Source of the DNA: an uncultured bacterium
GTDB taxonomy: Bacteria > Bacteroidota > Bacteroidia > Chitinophagales > CAIODY01
DNA: 7,376 nt
Assembly: GCA_903871715.1 (NCBI GenBank)
Contig: CAIQHW010000090.1
Span: 1-7,376 of the forward strand
Direction: 5' to 3'
The notes under the pieces are model-generated. The model saw nothing but the letters and a program-made list of their open reading frames with translations, was not told the origin of the DNA and did no database searches. A program made the translations under genes and the position numbers. Positions within the stretch are counted from its first letter, which is position 1. Each line of letters starts with the position of its first letter. Positions 4,415 through 7,376 of this stretch are shown here, in pieces.

Positions 4415-7376
4415 ATGAGAAAGCTATTATTTATTATTGCAACCATTGTTCCATTGTGGTTGATAACGAATCAAACTAATGCTCAAAATTTATCGTCTGC
4501 TAAAAAAGTAGGGAGTAAATTAATATCATCAAAAGTATTAGCAAAGTCTAAAGAAAAATCGTGGCAAAATCCTATGGCTGATTTGTCGGTAAATTTCTAC
4601 GATATTCAAAAGTCATTCAACAAAGATTTTAAAGGCAAGGAAAAAGAAATGCTTCGCGAACGCCGCCATGCTAATGCTAATAAACCAGAAGATGAGTCGA
4701 AAGAGTCGGCTTATTTTCATTATAAGCGTTGGGAATATTTTATGCAACAACGGGTGTATCCATCTGGCGATATAACGCTACCATCGCATAACTGGGAGTA
4801 TTTTCAAGATTATTTGAACCACAATTCGGCTGCCAAGCAAATGTATCAGGGCAATTTGAAACAAAATAATTCGATTAAAGGTGTTAAAAATAACATTAAA
4901 GGCACCAATCAACTTACTGGTAGCACTGGTTGGTCGTTTGTTGGCCCATCTGGTGCACCCACCTCTGGTGGTGCTGGTCGACTTAATTTTGTAAGGTTTG
5001 ACCCCACCAATAGCAACCATATTTTTGTTGGTGGACCAGATGGTGGATTATGGACTACAACCAATGGCGGCACTTCATGGTCAACCAATACCGACCAATT
5101 GAGTGTTATTGGCACTTCGGATATTGCCATTGATTCTTCCAATAATCAAATGATGTATTTAGCCACAGGTGATGACGACCATGGAGATAGCTATAGTATT
5201 GGTGTTTTAAAATCTACCAATGGTGGTGCAACTTGGAATACAACAGGATTAAATTGGCCAGTTAGCAATGGTTGGAGAATTTATAAAGTGCTTGTAAATC
5301 AATCTAATTCACAAATTATTTTAGTGGCAAGTAATTCGGGTATATGGCGCACTACTGATGGTGGTGTTACATGGACACTTGAAATGAGCAGTGGTGTTAC
5401 AGATATGGTTTTCCGCCCCCATGATTATAACACCGTATATGCCACTGGAGCTTCTAACTTTTATAAATCTATTGATGGTGGCGCCACTTGGTCCATTATC
5501 ACATCTGGTGTGCCTTCTTCTGCTTATCGCATGTCTATTGGTGTTTCAATAGCTAATAATAACGACGTTTACTTAATTTCGTGCTTAGGTTCAGTATCGC
5601 CATCGGCAGCTAGCTATGGTTTGCAAGGAATTTATTTATCAACAGATAATGGTGCTTCCTTTACTACACGTTATTTAGGCTCTACCTCACCTACCACCTC
5701 AAACTTAAACTTATTAGGTTGGAATAACAATGGATTAGACCAAGGTGGGCAGGGCTGGTATACACTTTCTATAGCCGTGTCGCCAACTAATATTAATGAA
5801 CTTATTGTAGGCGGTGTAAATATTTGGCGTTCGATAAATGGCGGCACTTCTTGGACTATAAACGCACATTGGCAGGGGAGTGGAGCACCTTATGTACATG
5901 CTGATATTCATGCTTTGAGTTATTTACCCGGCAATGGAACCACTTATTTTTCGGGTTGCGATGGTGGTTTTTTTAAAACCTCAAACAATGGCACCACATG
6001 GACCGACATGAGCAGCAATTTATGTATTGCTCAAATTTATAAAATTGGGTTATCTGCCAGCACTTCATCCTATTGGATTACTGGACATCAAGACAATGGA
6101 ACTAATTTACACACATCAACTTCTTATGCAGAAAGGTTAGGTGGTGATGGTATGGATTGTTTTATTGACAGAACTAATAATAATGTGATGTATGGCGAAT
6201 ATTACAATGGCAATTATAATATAACTACCAATGGTGGTGGTTCATGGACATCTATCACATCAGGGTTATCTGGTTCATCTGCATGGGTTTCGCCATGGTG
6301 CCAAGACCCATCAAATGCCAATACCATTTATGGTGGGTATTCTAATTTATTTAAATCGACTAATCAAGGTTCTACTTGGACACAGCTTACTGCTTTACCG
6401 GGCACTGCGGCTACTATCGTTGATTTTAAAGTTGCACCATCCAATAATCAAATTATTTATGTGCTGCGCTCCAACAATATTTATAAAACTACTGATGGTG
6501 GTAATACGTGGGTAACACTGAATAATCCTAACACGGGAAATAGTTTAACTTGTGTAGATGTAAAATCTAACGACCCTAATGCCGTATTGATTACTTATTC
6601 GGGATACACTGCTGGCAACAAAATTTGGAAATCGATTAATGGCGGTTCAACATGGACAAATATTTCAACAGGATTACCCAACTTGCCTGCACCATGTGTT
6701 CGTTGGAATCCTGGCACAACAAACGATGCAATGTATTTAGGTTGCGATGTAGGTGTTTATTATTTAGACAATACTTTTAATGGCATCTGGCAACCTTATT
6801 TTACCAACATGCCAAATGTGGTGGTATCAGATTTAGAAATATTTGCGCCAGCAGGCATTATTCGTGCTGCTACTTTTGGAAGAGGTGTTTGGGAAAGTCC
6901 GTTATATAGTGCTACTAATCAGGCACCAGTAGCAGTAATGAATATTAGCGATTCTATCACCTGTTTAGGTAGCTCTATTACTTTTACTGATGCTTCGTAT
7001 TTAAACCCAACTTCGTGGACTTGGAGTTTCTCAGGCGGTACACCATCTTCTTCCACATTACAAAACCCCGGAGCTGTAACTTGGGCTACTGCTGGAGCGC
7101 ACACCGTGTCATTAACTGCCACCAACTCTAATGGCAGCAATACTACCAATAGAACCATAAATATTTTGAGCTCAACTGCACTTCCTTTTAGCGAAGGATT
7201 TGAAGGAACTACTTTCTTACCTATGAATTGGAAAGCTGTAAGCCCTGCTGGAGGCTGGACACATGCCACAACAGGACATAATAGTTCTAATAGTGCACTG
7301 TTTGATAATTATAACATTGATGAAAAAGGAGTTCAAGATGAAATGTGGACACTACCCTTAAATTTTATTTCAACAA
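4415..7376 (+). CDS. Large sortilin-like beta-propeller secreted protein with PKD domain, 3' truncated
   Basis: The frame is open for 987 codons and leaves the window without a stop. Residues 1-23 are a signal peptide ending TNA before Q24. Residues 25-165 form a charged N-terminal region with KRWEYFMQQRVYPSG (104-118), a motif I associate with large Bacteroidota secreted proteins. Eleven Asp-box (BNR) motifs of the S/T-x-D/N-x-G-x-x-W/F type follow at residues 215, 267, 313, 352, 409, 473, 522, 604, 648, 692 and 740, the pattern of sortilin/VPS10-like and GH74-like propellers. TFGRGVW (820-826) closes the propeller region. A PKD domain spans about 837-918, and from 923 (LPFSEGFE) a choice-of-anchor J / cleaved-adhesin-like domain begins. 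A T9SS sorting domain is expected beyond the edge. The gene starts 40 bases after the lipoprotein without its own promoter signal, so it is probably cotranscribed. Likely surface adhesin or glycan-binding protein; enzyme activity cannot be assigned. Confidence 0.9.
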   Translation, partial: MRKLLFIIATIVPLWLITNQTNAQNLSSAKKVGSKLISSKVLAKSKEKSWQNPMADLSVNFYDIQKSFNKDFKGKEKEMLRERRHANANKPEDESKESAYFHYKRWEYFMQQRVYPSGDITLPSHNWEYFQDYLNHNSAAKQMYQGNLKQNNSIKGVKNNIKGTNQLTGSTGWSFVGPSGAPTSGGAGRLNFVRFDPTNSNHIFVGGPDGGLWTTTNGGTSWSTNTDQLSVIGTSDIAIDSSNNQMMYLATGDDDHGDSYSIGVLKSTNGGATWNTTGLNWPVSNGWRIYKVLVNQSNSQIILVASNSGIWRTTDGGVTWTLEMSSGVTDMVFRPHDYNTVYATGASNFYKSIDGGATWSIITSGVPSSAYRMSIGVSIANNNDVYLISCLGSVSPSAASYGLQGIYLSTDNGASFTTRYLGSTSPTTSNLNLLGWNNNGLDQGGQGWYTLSIAVSPTNINELIVGGVNIWRSINGGTSWTINAHWQGSGAPYVHADIHALSYLPGNGTTYFSGCDGGFFKTSNNGTTWTDMSSNLCIAQIYKIGLSASTSSYWITGHQDNGTNLHTSTSYAERLGGDGMDCFIDRTNNNVMYGEYYNGNYNITTNGGGSWTSITSGLSGSSAWVSPWCQDPSNANTIYGGYSNLFKSTNQGSTWTQLTALPGTAATIVDFKVAPSNNQIIYVLRSNNIYKTTDGGNTWVTLNNPNTGNSLTCVDVKSNDPNAVLITYSGYTAGNKIWKSINGGSTWTNISTGLPNLPAPCVRWNPGTTNDAMYLGCDVGVYYLDNTFNGIWQPYFTNMPNVVVSDLEIFAPAGIIRAATFGRGVWESPLYSATNQAPVAVMNISDSITCLGSSITFTDASYLNPTSWTWSFSGGTPSSSTLQNPGAVTWATAGAHTVSLTATNSNGSNTTNRTINILSSTALPFSEGFEGTTFLPMNWKAVSPAGGWTHATTGHNSSNSALFDNYNIDEKGVQDEMWTLPLNFIST

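Noticed and set aside
6919..7269. 116-codon minus-strand frame and other frames within the large propeller gene
   Set aside because: Shadows of the continuous + frame carrying Asp-boxes, PKD and choice-of-anchor J-like sequence.

Overview
The window looks like chromosomal DNA from a low-GC member of the Bacteroidota. Evidence: several exported proteins carry the C-terminal 'VYPNP...' sorting domain of the type IX secretion system (T9SS), start codons lack Shine-Dalgarno sequences, and Bacteroidota-type promoter signals (TTTG ~N17-21 TAnnTTTG) are present. I cannot name the genus.

Layout. 1-320 is non-coding: a TAnnTTTG box at 41, a palindromic element with four alternating copies of GCRCAAGT (145-251), and a terminator-like hairpin (270-307) ending 13 bases before the first gene's natural ATG at 321. 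Gene 1 (343-1389, + strand) encodes a secreted T9SS protein, but its only good ATG is out of frame with the body. A heptanucleotide repeat and an A7 run lie between them, so the gene appears switched off or frameshifted as read. A second heptanucleotide repeat sits in its sorting domain. From 1424 to 1696 lies a 21-bp tandem array of higher GC whose + strand translation is a regular coiled-coil heptad without a start codon.

1723-2306 has no convincing gene. It holds two long inverted repeats (1749-1817 and 1913-2022). The second encloses a near-consensus Bacteroidota promoter (1952-1980) and resembles a mobile or attachment element. A short start-less coding-like remnant follows (2083-2199).

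2307-7376 is an apparent three-gene operon of exported proteins: a 611-residue T9SS protein, an 85-residue lipoprotein overlapping it by 26 bases, and after 40 bases a very large protein cut by the window end (987 codons visible). The last has an N-terminal KRWEYF...RVYPSG region, eleven Asp-box (BNR) motifs as in sortilin-like beta-propellers, a PKD domain and the start of a choice-of-anchor J-like domain. The first two proteins share an NxQAF...KLNQQKF segment written with different codons, suggesting a related N-terminal module. The operon looks like a cell-surface or secreted set; no enzymatic activity can be assigned from sequence alone.

The most interesting material is the cluster of 7- and 21-bp repeats in and after gene 1 (a possible contingency locus) and the promoter-bearing inverted repeat upstream of the operon.
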